The position numbers and the translations under genes were made by a program. A DNA stretch of 64,000 nucleotides from Acinetobacter sp. ASP199 (lineage in GTDB: Bacteria; Pseudomonadota; Gammaproteobacteria; Pseudomonadales; Moraxellaceae): assembly GCF_022700675.1 (NCBI RefSeq), contig NZ_CP062182.1, positions 186,001-250,000 on the forward strand. Direction: 5' to 3'. Shown here piece by piece: positions 45,065 to 55,647 of the stretch. Position 1 is the first letter of the stretch; each line of letters starts with the position of its first letter. The notes below the pieces were generated by a model. That model saw nothing but the letters and a program-made list of their open reading frames with translations, had not been told where the DNA came from and searched no databases.

Positions 45065-45578
45065 GCCTGATCTCCTTTATTTTGGAGGACTTCTAAGTTG
45101 ATGTTGTGAAGAGCCTATGCGCGATTCCTGCGCATATTTATGCTTCGCCAATCTTACGATAACTATATCCAAAAAGAACATAACAAGTTGTATCAAGCCG
45201 TGACGCAAGGGTCATCAATTTTTGCCTGAACTGTTTTGGCTGTTATGCGTTCGGGTATGGCTCATATCAAGTACAATGAACTGAAGATTTTGTTTCAGTT
45301 CACAATTTTTTAATGAGAACCCCATTTATATTGGGCGATAGAAAGGCTTTTCAAGTCTTTGAAAAAATCGTTTTACTGTCAAAAATGTCAATTCACTGCG
45401 GATTTTTTCTTTGTTGCTGTTTTGCAGCCTGATCAAAATAGCAGGCAAAGTCCAGCTTTGTTGCAGTTTGGTTGTGAAGTGGTAGTTTGCCGATAAGCTG
45501 GCTGGGATTGTAAATCGGCCCGGCTTAGAATGGATGAAAATAAGCAAAAACCTAAAACAATAATAAGAAGATTACTGC
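45065..45578. promoter_or_regulatory. Divergent control region fadB / diguanylate cyclase
   Basis: 514 bp with no convincing gene. A small dyad TGCGC / GCGCA lies at about 45118-45134, close to fadB. No sequence matching the GAAAC-type PsrA operator was recognised by eye. The cyclase start codon has AGAAGATTACTGC upstream, a weak ribosome site. Confidence 0.45.
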
Positions 45579-46640
45579 ATGAAATTGACAGATCAGACGC
45601 TGATGCAGCAGATGCAGATTTCATTGCCCGACATTCAGCGACGCAAGCAATTACTTGGACTGACCGAAGAAGCACTGGCTGCACTGGCGACTGTGCGTGA
45701 ACTGATAGCGCCAGGCTTGCAGGACACCGTGGCCGAATTTTATGACTATCAAACCTCTGTACCTGAAATTAACAATCTGATTGGTGATGTCGATACGCTT
45801 AAGCGCCTCAAGGTAGCCCAGCATCAATATATTCTGGATCTGTTTTCTGGCTGCTATGACAGTGTCTATGTCAATAACCGCTTGCGTATTGGGCTGGTGC
45901 ATAAACGCATTGGCGTAGAACCGCGTCTGTATCTGGCTGCCTTGCATCAGATTAAATTAGGGATCTTTAAACTGGTAGAACAGTATGTGCCGGATGTAGC
46001 CTTGGTACGGCAGGTGCAGGACACCTTGGAAAAACTGTATACCTTTGACATTACCTTGGTGGTCGAAACTTATATCTGGAGTCTGGTGAAAGAAGTGAAT
46101 AGTTCCCATCACAAACTGCAGGAATATGCTGTGGAACTTGGAACGCATGCACAAGAAATGGAAACCCTGTTCCGACTGGATCCACTGACAGGTCTTTATA
46201 ATGTACGCAGCCTGACCTCGATGTTGAATGAGTTACTCTATCGTGCGCGGCAACAGCATGCGCCTGTGACCGTGGTATTTATTGATATCAACGACTTTAA
46301 ACGGTTAAATGACCAATATGGCCATATCTATGGCGATCAGGTGATTCAGGCCGTAGCGAGTACCTTAAAGCAGATTGCCCGGGATGAAGACTACTGTTTT
46401 CGCTATGGCGGTGATGAGTTTCTGGTGGTATTGCCAAACTGTACCGAGGCAGATGCCTTGCAAAGCTTTATTCCGCGCGTGGAGCAGACCTTGAGTCAAC
46501 TGACCATGCAGGTCAGTCTTAGTGTTGGGATTCATCAGACCGATGCCAATAGTGGCTATCTGGATAGTGCCAGCCTGATCCGCTGTGCCGATGACAAGAT
46601 GTATGCTTTCAAGAAACAGTACAAGCTGAAAGGGAATTAA
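45579..46640 (+). CDS. Globin-coupled diguanylate cyclase
   Basis: 353 aa. The globin sensor domain covers residues ~1-175, with proximal haem ligand H108 in GLVHKRIGVEP. It is joined by a short coiled coil to a GGDEF domain (LDPLTGLYNVRSL onward). The active site YGGDEF is intact (277-281), and R268-x-x-D271, five residues before it, is a product-inhibition I-site. It should make cyclic-di-GMP in response to oxygen. No EAL domain. Confidence 0.92.
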   Translation: MKLTDQTLMQQMQISLPDIQRRKQLLGLTEEALAALATVRELIAPGLQDTVAEFYDYQTSVPEINNLIGDVDTLKRLKVAQHQYILDLFSGCYDSVYVNNRLRIGLVHKRIGVEPRLYLAALHQIKLGIFKLVEQYVPDVALVRQVQDTLEKLYTFDITLVVETYIWSLVKEVNSSHHKLQEYAVELGTHAQEMETLFRLDPLTGLYNVRSLTSMLNELLYRARQQHAPVTVVFIDINDFKRLNDQYGHIYGDQVIQAVASTLKQIARDEDYCFRYGGDEFLVVLPNCTEADALQSFIPRVEQTLSQLTMQVSLSVGIHQTDANSGYLDSASLIRCADDKMYAFKKQYKLKGN

Positions 46641-46769
46641 CAATCAATACGGCAATTTATGATTGTTATTTCATGCTGCATGATTTCTAAAATATCTGAT
46701 GAGTTAAGTAATTCTGCTGGTACATCCTGTTTTTAGACTTACAATAGCTTTAAGAATGGGGGAGCACAC

Positions 46770-47186
46770 ATGCAGGTATTTCGTTCCAAAAAAGACTGGT
46801 GGCTGGTGGCCTTTCTGGTATGTATGACCGGGCTATTAGTGCAGTTACTGTTGGTGATGTCAGCCAAAGGCACCATGCAGCAATATCCGTTGCATACAGT
46901 GGTATATATACTGACCATTGTGATCATCTGGTGGCCGGTGCTGAATACCCGATATCAGCTTACTGCTGATCAATTGATCGTAAAAAGTATGTGGTTGAGC
47001 TGGCAGATTCCCCTAACCGCGATTCAGGCGGTCACTCCAACCGACTATTCCTCTGTTGCACCTGCTTTGTCCCTGAAGCGTTTACGCGTGGATTATCGTG
47101 AAGATGGAACCAATAAATTTGTGCTGATCTCACCCAAAGACCAGATGGCATTTATTAATGCGGTGCAGAACCAGCAGGCATCTTAG
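46770..47186 (+). CDS. PH-domain-like membrane protein
   Basis: 138 aa. Two N-terminal helices (WWLVAFLVCMTGLLVQLLLVM and HTVVYILTIVIIWWPVL) are followed by a small beta domain with YQLTADQLIVKS, as in the bacterial PH / DUF1200 group. Preceded by a GGGGGAG ribosome site. Function unknown. Confidence 0.78.
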   Translation: MQVFRSKKDWWLVAFLVCMTGLLVQLLLVMSAKGTMQQYPLHTVVYILTIVIIWWPVLNTRYQLTADQLIVKSMWLSWQIPLTAIQAVTPTDYSSVAPALSLKRLRVDYREDGTNKFVLISPKDQMAFINAVQNQQAS

Positions 47187-47207
47187 CAGCTGATTTTGTG
47201 GCCGAGG

Positions 47208-48257
47208 CTATTCGGGCTGAATCACCAAATTGCCTTCAATACAATCTAGTTTCAGCGTAGATTGCTCAGGCTGATTTAAAAAATATAGCGCTAAAATTGG
47301 TTCTAGTTCGGTACGCATTTTGCGACCCAGATGGCGTGCGCCGTAGCGAATGTCATGCCCTTGATAGAAATAGGCCTTGGCTGTATCGGTTAAGATTACA
47401 GTTCGCTTCTGATGCTGTAGACGCTTATTCAGTTTTTCCAGTTCAATCTCAACCAGTCGTGGCAGAGCATCATTCTGTACAGCCTGATAATGCAGGGTAC
47501 GGTCAATCCTGTTGAGAAACTCAGGATCAAACTTACGCTGCATGACCTTTTCAATGATGCGCTGTGTCGGCACTTTTTTCAGGCACAGATTCTGAACCTG
47601 CTGCGGCAAATAACTGAGCTTTTCCAGATATTGTTGAGCCGCTTGTGCGCCAACATTACTGGTCATAAAGATCATGCAGTTACGAAAATCAATGGTTTTG
47701 GTACCTGCGGTTAAAGTGAGTCGACCGGTGTCGAGCACATTCATCAGGCCACGAATCACCTCATTCGATGCTTTTTCCAGTTCATCAAACAGCATGATGC
47801 CCGGACGGGTATGGCTACCTGCAATCGCAGTTTCATCGAACAGACTATGACCTTCTTTCGAGCCGACATAACCCGGAGGTGCACCAGTCAGCGCTGCGGC
47901 ATAATGTTCTTGCGCCAAGGTATTCATATCAATCCGGCAAAACGCATCTGGACGTCCATAGATGGCTTCGGCAATCAGGCGCACAGTCTCGGTTTTACCT
48001 ACCCCGGTGGGACCAAGCATCAAGGTAACTGACAATGGACGATCCGGGCTGGAAAAATCCGCCTTGACCACATGGAGCATCTTTTCGATTTCATTCAGTG
48101 CCGTATCCTGCCCGATAATCCGTTCTCGTAACAGATCCATGACCGTCTTGGGTTCAAAGTGAAAGCGTGGCTTGCCAATCAGGCGGTCACGTTCCGAAGT
48201 GCTATGCGTGGAGGTGCCAGGCTGGACGACATGGAAATCGGAATGCTGCGTGGTCAT
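47208..48257 (-). CDS. Single-domain AAA+ ATPase, ClpA/ClpB D2-like
   Basis: 349 aa from the ATG at 48257. Walker A GPTGVGKT at 82-89, pore-loop GYVGSKEG, Walker B IMLFDELEKA, sensor-1 FMTSNVGAQ, and the C-terminal Clp D2-small domain with sensor-2 IRYGARHL. Unlike ClpA/B it has only one AAA+ module and a short N-terminal tail (~45 aa) without a Clp-N domain. A partner protease motif (IGL/F loop) is not evident. Possibly a stand-alone unfoldase. Confidence 0.82.
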   Translation of the reverse strand: MTTQHSDFHVVQPGTSTHSTSERDRLIGKPRFHFEPKTVMDLLRERIIGQDTALNEIEKMLHVVKADFSSPDRPLSVTLMLGPTGVGKTETVRLIAEAIYGRPDAFCRIDMNTLAQEHYAAALTGAPPGYVGSKEGHSLFDETAIAGSHTRPGIMLFDELEKASNEVIRGLMNVLDTGRLTLTAGTKTIDFRNCMIFMTSNVGAQAAQQYLEKLSYLPQQVQNLCLKKVPTQRIIEKVMQRKFDPEFLNRIDRTLHYQAVQNDALPRLVEIELEKLNKRLQHQKRTVILTDTAKAYFYQGHDIRYGARHLGRKMRTELEPILALYFLNQPEQSTLKLDCIEGNLVIQPE

Positions 48258-48482
48258 CTTGGGGAATCTCAAAAACGAACCCGTCGAGCATAACAAAGAT
48301 ATCACTTGAAATTTATAGCTTTTAGCAATCACAGCATAACGGTGAGCCTATAAATTGACCGGGATTGCATACTTATAAACTTCATTTGTAGACAGGCTTG
48401 ATGGTAATTTTGTCACCGCGCTTGAAAATCAGGCAATAAACATCACATTATCTGCATATTGCATGTGAAAAATAGGTTGCAG

Positions 48483-50282
48483 GTGAACGAGAACGCGCGT
48501 CCCCATATTAAAAAAATCCTGGCGAATATGACCACACTTCCGGGGGTGTACCGGATGTATGGCAAGGATGGCGAATTGTTGTATGTGGGCAAGGCAAAAA
48601 ACCTGAAAAACCGCGTATCCAGTTATTTCGTCAAGACCCTTGAACATCCGAAAACCCAGGCTCTAGTGGCGCGGATCTATGATATTCAGACCTTGGTGGT
48701 GCGTTCTGAAACCGAAGCATTGCTGTTAGAGCAGAACCTGATCAAGCTGCATCGTCCACCGTATAACATCATGCTGCGCGATGACAAATCTTATGTCTAT
48801 ATCTTTGTTTCCAGCGATAAACCTTATCCACGGATTGCGGCGGGTCGAGGCAAGGGCAAACATCAGCCGGGCAAGTTTTTTGGACCTTATCCGAGTGCTT
48901 ATAATGCCAAGGATACCCTGATCGTCTTACAGAAACTGTTTAATGTACGCCAGTGTGAAAACAGCTATTTCGCACAGCGTAAGCGTCCCTGTCTGCAATA
49001 CCAGATCAAGCGTTGCTCTGGCCCATGTGTCGGACTGATTTCACCTGAAGATTATCAGGAAGATGTCAATAATTCGATTCGCTTTCTGCAAGGCGATACC
49101 AAGGAGCTGAACCAGCAACTGATTGCCAAGATGGAAGCAGCTGCTGAACAGCTGGAATTTGAAAAGGCGGTGTTTTATCGGGACCGTATGGCCCTGTTGC
49201 GTGATGTTCAAGCCAATCAAGCAATCTACAAAGTCAAAGGCGAAGCTGATATTCTGGCGATTGCGCATCAGGCTGGCGTGACCTGCGTACAGATCATGCA
49301 TGTGCGTAATGGCAAAATGCTGGGCGGCAAAAGCTATTTCCCGGATATGCAAGGCGATGATTTGGGACAAATGCTGAATGATTTTATTGCCAACTTCTAT
49401 TTTCAGGTCGCTGATGAAATTCCTGCAGAACTGATCGTCAATGTCGATGTAACCGATCGCAATGAACTGGAACAGGCATTGGCCCAGCATTTTGATAAAA
49501 AAATCCAGATCAAGTCCAAGGTTCGCGAAACCCGTGCCGAATGGCTGGAACTGGCACAAATGAATGTGCTGCAAGGGATTAAGTCCAAACTGGCGAATCA
49601 CTTTGAACTGAATGAGCGTTTCCATCAGTTAGAACAGGTGGTGGGGCATCCCGTGGACCGGATCGAATGTTTTGATATCTCGCATACCATGGGGGAGGAA
49701 ACTGTTGCCTCTTGCGTGGTGTTTGATAGTGGCGGTGCGCGTAAGCGGGATTATCGCCAGTTTTCGATTAACGACATTACTGAAGGCGATGACTATGCAG
49801 CGATGCGTCAGGCGCTGACCCGACGTTATAAAAAGCACATGTTGCCCGACCTGTTATTAATTGATGGAGGGAAGGGACAGCTGCATATGGCGATGGAAGT
49901 CATGCAGGACCTTGGTCTGGACGCTTTTATGGTGGGTGTATCCAAAGGTGAGGGACGTAAGCCAGGTCTGGAAACTTTACACTTTACTGATGGTACCAAG
50001 ATTCAACTTCCCGAAGACCATAAAGCCCTGCATCTGATTCAACAGGTACGTGATGAAGCACACCGCTTTGCGATCACCAAACATCGTGCCAAACGTGACA
50101 AGAAGCGTGGTTCTTCAGTTCTGGAAGTGATTCCCGGTCTGGGACCAAAACGCCGTCGTGATCTGCTAACCCATTTTGGTGGTATTCAAGGGGTGCTCAA
50201 GGCTTCAGAAAAAGATTTACAGCTGGTACCGGGACTGGGTGAAGTCATGGCACGTACCATTTATAAAGTACTGCATGAATAA
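48483..50282 (+). CDS. uvrC: Excinuclease ABC subunit C
   Basis: 599 aa. GTG at 48483 is chosen because AGG lies 6 bases upstream and [12 protein letters not shown] is the usual beginning. GIY-YIG nuclease domain ([20 protein letters not shown]), UVR motif region (~205-240), RNase H-like 5' nuclease ([31 protein letters not shown]) and C-terminal helix-hairpin-helix ([22 protein letters not shown]). Makes both incisions in nucleotide excision repair. Confidence 0.96.
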   Translation: MNENARPHIKKILANMTTLPGVYRMYGKDGELLYVGKAKNLKNRVSSYFVKTLEHPKTQALVARIYDIQTLVVRSETEALLLEQNLIKLHRPPYNIMLRDDKSYVYIFVSSDKPYPRIAAGRGKGKHQPGKFFGPYPSAYNAKDTLIVLQKLFNVRQCENSYFAQRKRPCLQYQIKRCSGPCVGLISPEDYQEDVNNSIRFLQGDTKELNQQLIAKMEAAAEQLEFEKAVFYRDRMALLRDVQANQAIYKVKGEADILAIAHQAGVTCVQIMHVRNGKMLGGKSYFPDMQGDDLGQMLNDFIANFYFQVADEIPAELIVNVDVTDRNELEQALAQHFDKKIQIKSKVRETRAEWLELAQMNVLQGIKSKLANHFELNERFHQLEQVVGHPVDRIECFDISHTMGEETVASCVVFDSGGARKRDYRQFSINDITEGDDYAAMRQALTRRYKKHMLPDLLLIDGGKGQLHMAMEVMQDLGLDAFMVGVSKGEGRKPGLETLHFTDGTKIQLPEDHKALHLIQQVRDEAHRFAITKHRAKRDKKRGSSVLEVIPGLGPKRRRDLLTHFGGIQGVLKASEKDLQLVPGLGEVMARTIYKVLHE

Positions 50283-50310
50283 AAATCCAAACTAAATCAT
50301 TTGCCAAACT

Positions 50311-50335
50311 GCTCAATGACGGAGAAGTCATTGAG
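50311..50335 (+). terminator. Hairpin after uvrC
   Basis: Perfect 10-bp stem GCTCAATGAC / GTCATTGAGC with a 5-base loop but no T-run, so an intrinsic terminator is doubtful. Confidence 0.4.
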
Positions 50336-50398
50336 CATTCACATCAATTCAAATTTATTGAATGATATCAAAACTAAAATCAAGCACAGGGATGAACA

Positions 50399-51193
50399 AT
50401 GACACTGGAACAGGTGTATGCAGCAATTGCTGCTGAGGAATGGGTTGATCTTCCAGCAGGATGGTTACAAGGGCGGACATTGTATGGCGGTCTGGCTGCG
50501 GCGATGATGATGCAAAAAGCGGTGCTGAGCATTAATGACCCGGCGAAACATCTTTTGAGCACCAGTGTGACTTTTGTGGGGCCGGTTCAGCAACGACCCG
50601 TCAGGTTAACCGCAGAAATTCTGCGTGAAGGTAAATCCGTCACTACGGTTGAAGTTCGCCTGTGGCAGGATGATGCGGTGCAGAGTATCTTGATTGCCAG
50701 TTTTGGAGTAGCACGTGACTCGACTATTCAGGTACATCAGGAGGCATCTGCCCCAGATTATCCAGCTCCTGAAAGCCTGTTTAGTATTCCTCCAAATGTG
50801 GCTATGCCGGAATGCTATCAGCAGTTTGAGGTCCGTTGGGTCGAAGTGAATTTGCCATGTACAGGGAGTGATCACCCTGATTTTGGCGGCTGGTGCCGTT
50901 TTGATTCGGAACGACATGCAAACCGCAAATTTGAGGTTGCTGACCTGATGGCGATTTTTGATATCTGGCCACCCGGCGTATTGCCGATGTTTAAGCAAAT
51001 AGCACCAGCCAGCAGCCTCAACTGGACGGTGACTTATGTGCATCCAGTACAACATCAGTTGAATGATTGGTTTAAATATAAAGTATTTACTGATTATGCA
51101 GCAGACGGCTACGCCACAGAACATGCCTATCTCTGGGACGCTGAAAATCGTCTGATTGCGATTGCCAGACAGACAGTGACGGTGTTTGCCTAG
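50399..51193 (+). CDS. TesB-like acyl-CoA thioesterase
   Basis: 264 aa, double hot-dog. LQGRTLYGGLAAAMMMQKAV and STSVTFVGPVQQRPVRLTAEILREGKSVTTVEVRL are the N-terminal half (4HBT_3 type), and the C-terminal half has FEVADLMAIFDIWPPGVL. It should hydrolyse acyl-CoA; chain preference unknown. Stands alone between uvrC and pgsA. Confidence 0.82.
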   Translation: MTLEQVYAAIAAEEWVDLPAGWLQGRTLYGGLAAAMMMQKAVLSINDPAKHLLSTSVTFVGPVQQRPVRLTAEILREGKSVTTVEVRLWQDDAVQSILIASFGVARDSTIQVHQEASAPDYPAPESLFSIPPNVAMPECYQQFEVRWVEVNLPCTGSDHPDFGGWCRFDSERHANRKFEVADLMAIFDIWPPGVLPMFKQIAPASSLNWTVTYVHPVQHQLNDWFKYKVFTDYAADGYATEHAYLWDAENRLIAIARQTVTVFA

Positions 51194-51288
51194 TGACACT
51201 GCTGGCCAATTCGTATAAAGTGAAGCCTATTAACGATGGATCAAACCTCAATAAAAGTGTGCATTTTCATCGTACATGAGGGGAACAA

Positions 51289-51888
51289 TTGGCGGTGTCT
51301 ATGACTACAGGTCGTATCCTGAATATTCCAAATATCTTGACCTTGGCACGTATTGTCCTGATTCCAGTCTTTCTATTGGTGGCGTATTGGCCGCCGGCGA
51401 TGGGGATTGATGAGAGCAATCCAGATATGACGCGTCATCTGCTGTTGACTGCGATTTTTGTGGTTGCGGCGGTAACGGACTGGTTTGATGGCTATCTGGC
51501 GAGAACACTCAACCAGACTTCGGCTTTTGGTCGATTCCTGGATCCGGTGGCAGACAAGCTGATGGTGGCAGCTGCACTGATTGTACTGGTGCAATGGCAG
51601 CCTTCGATCTCGATGGCCTTTGCTGCAATTGTGATTATCTCGCGAGAAATTACGGTATCAGCTTTACGTGAATGGATGGCTGAGCTCGGTGCACGAACCA
51701 GTGTGGCAGTGTCTACAGTCGGGAAATACAAGACAGCCTTCCAGATGATCGCGATTACTGTATTTCTGCTGAACTGGCAGCCACTGGATACGCTGGCTTA
51801 TGCATTGCTTTATACTGCAGTGGTGCTCACCTTATGGTCGATGTTTATCTACCTGAAAGCGGCCTGGCCATATCTGAAACAGCCTTAA
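51289..51888 (+). CDS. pgsA: CDP-diacylglycerol-glycerol-3-phosphate 3-phosphatidyltransferase
   Basis: 199 aa from TTG at 51289, which has an ideal AGGGG 5-6 bases upstream; an ATG four codons later (MTTGRILNIPNILTLAR) is the alternative. The CDP-alcohol phosphotransferase motif DWFDGYLARTLNQTSAFGRF with LDPVADK is complete. Inner membrane enzyme, first step to phosphatidylglycerol. Confidence 0.94.
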   Translation: MAVSMTTGRILNIPNILTLARIVLIPVFLLVAYWPPAMGIDESNPDMTRHLLLTAIFVVAAVTDWFDGYLARTLNQTSAFGRFLDPVADKLMVAAALIVLVQWQPSISMAFAAIVIISREITVSALREWMAELGARTSVAVSTVGKYKTAFQMIAITVFLLNWQPLDTLAYALLYTAVVLTLWSMFIYLKAAWPYLKQP

Positions 51889-51903
51889 TTAAATATTGAA
51901 TCC

Positions 51904-51927
51904 AGCCCCAGTCACTGGGGCTTTTTT
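51904..51927 (+). terminator. Terminator after pgsA
   Basis: AGCCCCAG TCA CTGGGGCT then T7. Confidence 0.9.
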
Positions 51928-52500
51928 TATGGGTAATCTAATAAATTGCAGGCAAAAAAATACCCAGCCTTTGGGGGAAGAACTGGGATGAAATCGGGGA
52001 TATTTATCGCTATTATACAAAGATGTTGCCATCCTCTTAATTGCTATTATAGGAATTCCATTTTTTAATTCATGTACATTCTTGTAGTGTAATGTTGCGT
52101 TTCTATAGTGGCATGTATCTGTTGTTTACAATCCATAATTTTGAGATGAATGAAGAGCTTAATTCTAATAAGCCCCATGTTTGGATTCTTTAAAAAGAGT
52201 ATGTAAATTTTACAGTTGAAACTTGATTGATTAGTAAAACTTCGTATTTACAATAAATCTGGTCTATAAAATAAATAATATTGAAAAAGAATTGATCTTA
52301 AAACTGATGCAATCTGTTGCTCTGAGAAAGTTAGAAAAAGAGGAAAGATATGATCTATTTATTGGAAAATAGCTAACTAGAAGAAGGGGATTCTAGTGAT
52401 TTTATTTGCTTATTTATGGTACGTTTCTGCAATAAATAGAAAGGTGGGTGAAGAAATTAAGAATTGCTTTAAGAAAACCTTTTTTGATATGTCACCTTAG
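51928..52500. other. Long intergenic region, possibly a gene remnant
   Basis: 573 bp. No intact gene, but short open stretches on the plus strand look like worn coding sequence: one at about 52270-52370 reads NIEKELILKLMQSVALRKLE..., and one at 52396-52500 reads VILFAYLWYVSAINRKVGEE... They have no ribosome sites and lie in different frames. This is weak evidence for a pseudogene. Confidence 0.3.
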
Positions 52501-52501
52501 G

Positions 52502-52705
52502 TTTTCACTACGAAGCGTAGCTTCTCGTCTTGCGTAAGGGCAGCGCAGTGTTATTGCAAAGAAAAAGAGCCTCATAAGAGACTCTTTCAAATTAAAGCCT
52601 ACGCACACCTTCGGTGTTTGTCTTGCAGAAAAAATAAGGCAGCGCCTTATTTTTTCACTCGAAGCATAGCTTCTCATCTTGCGGCGTGGCGGAGCAATGC
52701 TCCGC
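52502..52705. repeat. Cluster of short palindromes and a 32-bp direct repeat
   Basis: A unit of ~32 bp (CACTACGAAGCGTAGCTTCT at 52507 and CACTCGAAGCATAGCTTCT at 52656, with similar flanks) occurs twice, at 52502-52534 and 52652-52683. Between and after them lie hairpins: AAAGAG...CTCTTT (52563-52588), ACACC TTCG GTGT (52608-52620), a perfect 12-bp stem AAAAAATAAGGC / GCCTTATTTTTT (52629-52655) and GCGGAGCA / TGCTCCGC (52689-52705). The 12-bp stem can terminate yggX on the minus strand. Confidence 0.75.
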
Positions 52706-52709
52706 TGAA

Positions 52710-52982
52710 TCACGCCTCAGGCTTTAGTCCTTCAGCTTTTTCCAATGATTCATCATTGTTGAAAAATTTCTCGCGCTGTTCTTCAAGAAACTTTTTCGCA
52801 TCCGCTTCAAACACGTTTAAACGCTTTTCATTGATCAACGTAGTTTGGTGCTTTAGCCATTCCTGCCAAGCCTGTTTAGATACAGTTTCAAACAGTTCCT
52901 GACCCTTTGCACCTGGGAACGGTGCAAAGTCTAAGCCTTCCATTTCTTTTTGATACTTACGGCAAAATACTTGTCGAGACAT
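52710..52982 (-). CDS. yggX: Oxidative-damage protection / Fe(II)-trafficking protein YggX
   Basis: 90 aa, full length. [19 protein letters not shown] with the single conserved Cys7, then [23 protein letters not shown] and the C-terminal helix. It protects iron-sulfur clusters. A 33-bp gap separates it from argH, so it may share the argH transcript. Confidence 0.95.
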   Translation of the reverse strand: MSRQVFCRKYQKEMEGLDFAPFPGAKGQELFETVSKQAWQEWLKHQTTLINEKRLNVFEADAKKFLEEQREKFFNNDESLEKAEGLKPEA

Positions 52983-53015
52983 ATCAATACTCCGAATTTA
53001 AGATAGCGCAATTAA

Positions 53016-54446
53016 TTAAGCGTAAAGTTTTTCCAGACGTACATAAGCGCGTTCGATTGCTGCTGCGACTTGTACAGGTGCAGTACCACCAATGTGATTA
53101 CGTGCGTTGACTGAGGCTTCCAGAGTCAGTGCTTTTTCAAATACATCTGCTTGGATCAGGTCAGAAAATTGCTGTAGCTGTTCAAGTGTTAATTCAGACA
53201 AGTCTTTACCTTCTTGAACACCCAGCGCAACCGCTTTACCTACGATTTCGTGTGCATCACGGAAGGCAACACCATTTTTCACCAGGTAGTCTGCCAGGTC
53301 AGTTGCGGTCGAGAAACCGCGAAGTGCTGCTTCACGCATGATTTCGATATTTGGAACCAGTGCAGGAATCATGTCTGCGAATGCCATCAATGAACCACGC
53401 ACAGTATCAATTGCATCAAATAGTGGTTCTTTGTCTTCCTGGTTGTCTTTATTGTAGGCTAATGGCTGACCTTTCATTAAAGTCAATAGGCTCATCAAGT
53501 CGCCATAAACACGACCAGTCTTACCACGAATCAATTCAGGTACGTCCGGGTTTTTCTTCTGTGGCATGATAGATGAACCAGTACAGAAACGATCCGGAAT
53601 GTTCACAAATTTGAATTGTGCAGAAGTCCACAGAATCATTTCTTCAGACATGCGCGATAGATGCATCATGATTAAAGATGCTGCTGCATTGAATTCGATG
53701 CCGAAGTCACGGTCAGACACTGCATCCAGCGAGTTTTCAGCCACTGCTTCAAAACCTAGAAGCTCAGCTGTATATGCACGGTCGATTGGATAAGTGGTAC
53801 CAGCTAAAGCAGCAGAACCAAGCGGCATACGGTTAACACGTTTACGGCAGTCGATTAGACGCTCAGAGTCACGTACCAGCATTTCAAACCAAGCCATCAA
53901 GTGGTGACCAAAAGTCACAGGCTGTGCAGTTTGCAGGTGAGTAAAGCCAGGCATGATAGTATTGGTGTTTTTCGCCGCTAAGCTCAAAATGCCTTTTTGT
54001 AATTTCTCTAATAATTTTAGGATGGCATCGATTTCATCACGTACATATAAACGGATGTCGGTCGCGACCTGGTCATTACGGCTACGGCCAGTATGTAATT
54101 TTTTACCTGTGATGCCGATACGCTGAGTCAGACGTGACTCAATATTCATGTGCACATCTTCAAGGTCAATGCGCCACTCGAAATTACCTGCTTCAATATC
54201 TGCCTTAATCGCAGTCAGGCCTTCAATGATGTCATCACGTTCTTGTTCAGTCAGCACGCCCACTTTTGCAAGCATGGTTGCATGCGCAATTGAACCCGCA
54301 ATATCTTGTTTATAAAAACGTTGGTCAAATTGTACAGATGCTGTAAATTCAGCAACAAAAGCATCAGTCGCTTCAGAGAAACGACCGCCCCACATACCCG
54401 AAGTCTGGGCTTGTGATGGATTTGAGGAATTAGAAGATGTGGTCAT
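53016..54446 (-). CDS. argH: Argininosuccinate lyase
   Basis: 476 aa. Fumarase-superfamily signature [20 protein letters not shown] with the catalytic Ser loop, plus [16 protein letters not shown] and the [14 protein letters not shown] region with the catalytic His. It splits argininosuccinate to arginine and fumarate. A Ser/Gln-rich N-terminal extension of ~15 aa precedes MWGGRFSE. Its first 10 bases overlap the divergent kinase frame. Confidence 0.97.
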   Translation of the reverse strand: MTTSSNSSNPSQAQTSGMWGGRFSEATDAFVAEFTASVQFDQRFYKQDIAGSIAHATMLAKVGVLTEQERDDIIEGLTAIKADIEAGNFEWRIDLEDVHMNIESRLTQRIGITGKKLHTGRSRNDQVATDIRLYVRDEIDAILKLLEKLQKGILSLAAKNTNTIMPGFTHLQTAQPVTFGHHLMAWFEMLVRDSERLIDCRKRVNRMPLGSAALAGTTYPIDRAYTAELLGFEAVAENSLDAVSDRDFGIEFNAAASLIMMHLSRMSEEMILWTSAQFKFVNIPDRFCTGSSIMPQKKNPDVPELIRGKTGRVYGDLMSLLTLMKGQPLAYNKDNQEDKEPLFDAIDTVRGSLMAFADMIPALVPNIEIMREAALRGFSTATDLADYLVKNGVAFRDAHEIVGKAVALGVQEGKDLSELTLEQLQQFSDLIQADVFEKALTLEASVNARNHIGGTAPVQVAAAIERAYVRLEKLYA

Positions 54447-55591
54447 GTCGGCTCAATAAGATTAAAAGCAGTAGAACGAAAAAGAGTATAGCAAATTCAA
54501 CGGCTGTTGCCGAAGTTCCATCTGCTCAATCTGTTACAGATCTGGTGGGGCAGCAAAAATCTTCCTATTTTTTTAGCCAGATTGGCAATTGGCGTTATCT
54601 GCTTGAGCTGTTTGTTGGTGGTAATGTGCTGGCGCTAGTACTGAGTCTGGCAGAAGCACAGTCCTGGCAAGCGCTCAATTTTATGCACTTGCTGCAATAC
54701 ATCCTCTACATTAACTGGGTGTTGCTATCATTTGCAGCTTGTGTAGAACTGTTTCACCAGTATTTTGATCGTATGGGGATCAAATCTGCGTTGATCACCG
54801 GATTCTTGTTATTACAGACTATCGTGTTGCTAACGACAGTTAGTTTAAACATTCTGATACATTTTGGCATAAATTTTCATTTGTATGACCTCACAGCTGA
54901 AATTGCTTTTAAGCAGGTCGGGATGCACCTGAGTTTTGGAATTTTGCTTGGAACTTTCTGTTTTCGTTATCTTTACTTAAGAGAACAATGGACACGTCAA
55001 CGCCATAGTGAGTTAAATTCACGGATTCAGGCCATGCAGGCCCGGATTCAACCGCATTTTTTATTTAATAGTTTAAATAGCGCTATCAGCCTGATCAGCA
55101 TTGATCCCGATAAAGCGGAACAGATGTTGCTCAATCTGTCTCGACTGTTTCGTGCCAGTTTTCAGGAATTAAAGCTGGTCAGCTTGCAGGAAGAAATTGA
55201 TCTATGTCAGCGTTATCTGGAGATTGAGCAAATTCGACTCGGTGATCGCCTGCAGGTCGAATGGAAATTAGAAAACAAAGACTTATACTCAAAAGTCCAA
55301 ATTCCATTACTGACTTTACAACCCCTATTAGAAAATAGTATTTTCCATGGAGTTGAAAAAATTCTAACAAAGAGTACGATAAGCGTATTGATTGAAATCC
55401 TGCAAAATCAAATTAATATTATTATAACAAACCCATATTCACAGGATTATGCAGCATTAAAGCGGGGGAATGGTATTGCAATTGAAAATGTTCGACAGCG
55501 CCTGAAAGCTTATTATGGCCCGACAGTGACCTTTAGAACCTATGCCGGCAAGGGAATTTTTACGACGGTTGTGCAATATCAGTATAAATAA
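54437..55591 (+). CDS. LytS/AlgZ-like sensor histidine kinase
   Basis: 384 aa. About four membrane helices (residues ~55-180), then a His_kinase domain with phospho-acceptor H207 in [13 protein letters not shown] and N-box [19 protein letters not shown]. The Gly-rich ATP lid is reduced to [15 protein letters not shown]. The longest frame overlaps argH by 10 bases; a shorter start is possible. It pairs with the LytTR regulator downstream, as AlgZ with AlgR in pseudomonads. Confidence 0.87.
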   Translation: MWSCRLNKIKSSRTKKSIANSTAVAEVPSAQSVTDLVGQQKSSYFFSQIGNWRYLLELFVGGNVLALVLSLAEAQSWQALNFMHLLQYILYINWVLLSFAACVELFHQYFDRMGIKSALITGFLLLQTIVLLTTVSLNILIHFGINFHLYDLTAEIAFKQVGMHLSFGILLGTFCFRYLYLREQWTRQRHSELNSRIQAMQARIQPHFLFNSLNSAISLISIDPDKAEQMLLNLSRLFRASFQELKLVSLQEEIDLCQRYLEIEQIRLGDRLQVEWKLENKDLYSKVQIPLLTLQPLLENSIFHGVEKILTKSTISVLIEILQNQINIIITNPYSQDYAALKRGNGIAIENVRQRLKAYYGPTVTFRTYAGKGIFTTVVQYQYK

Positions 55592-55647
55592 CAATAAAAT
55601 GCAGTTAACTTAACAACAATGACATACTGTTAACTGAAGGAGGATAA

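Noticed and set aside
45326..45684. Two minus-strand frames upstream of the diguanylate cyclase
   Set aside because: One overlaps the start of the real cyclase gene, neither has a ribosome site or recognisable sequence.
51928..52500. Possible degraded small gene
   Set aside because: Readable stretches are short, in different frames and without ribosome sites; not enough to call a pseudogene.
52492..52713. Minus-strand 73-aa frame between pgsA and yggX
   Set aside because: It runs through the palindrome cluster, has no ribosome site and a composition unlike a protein of this genome.
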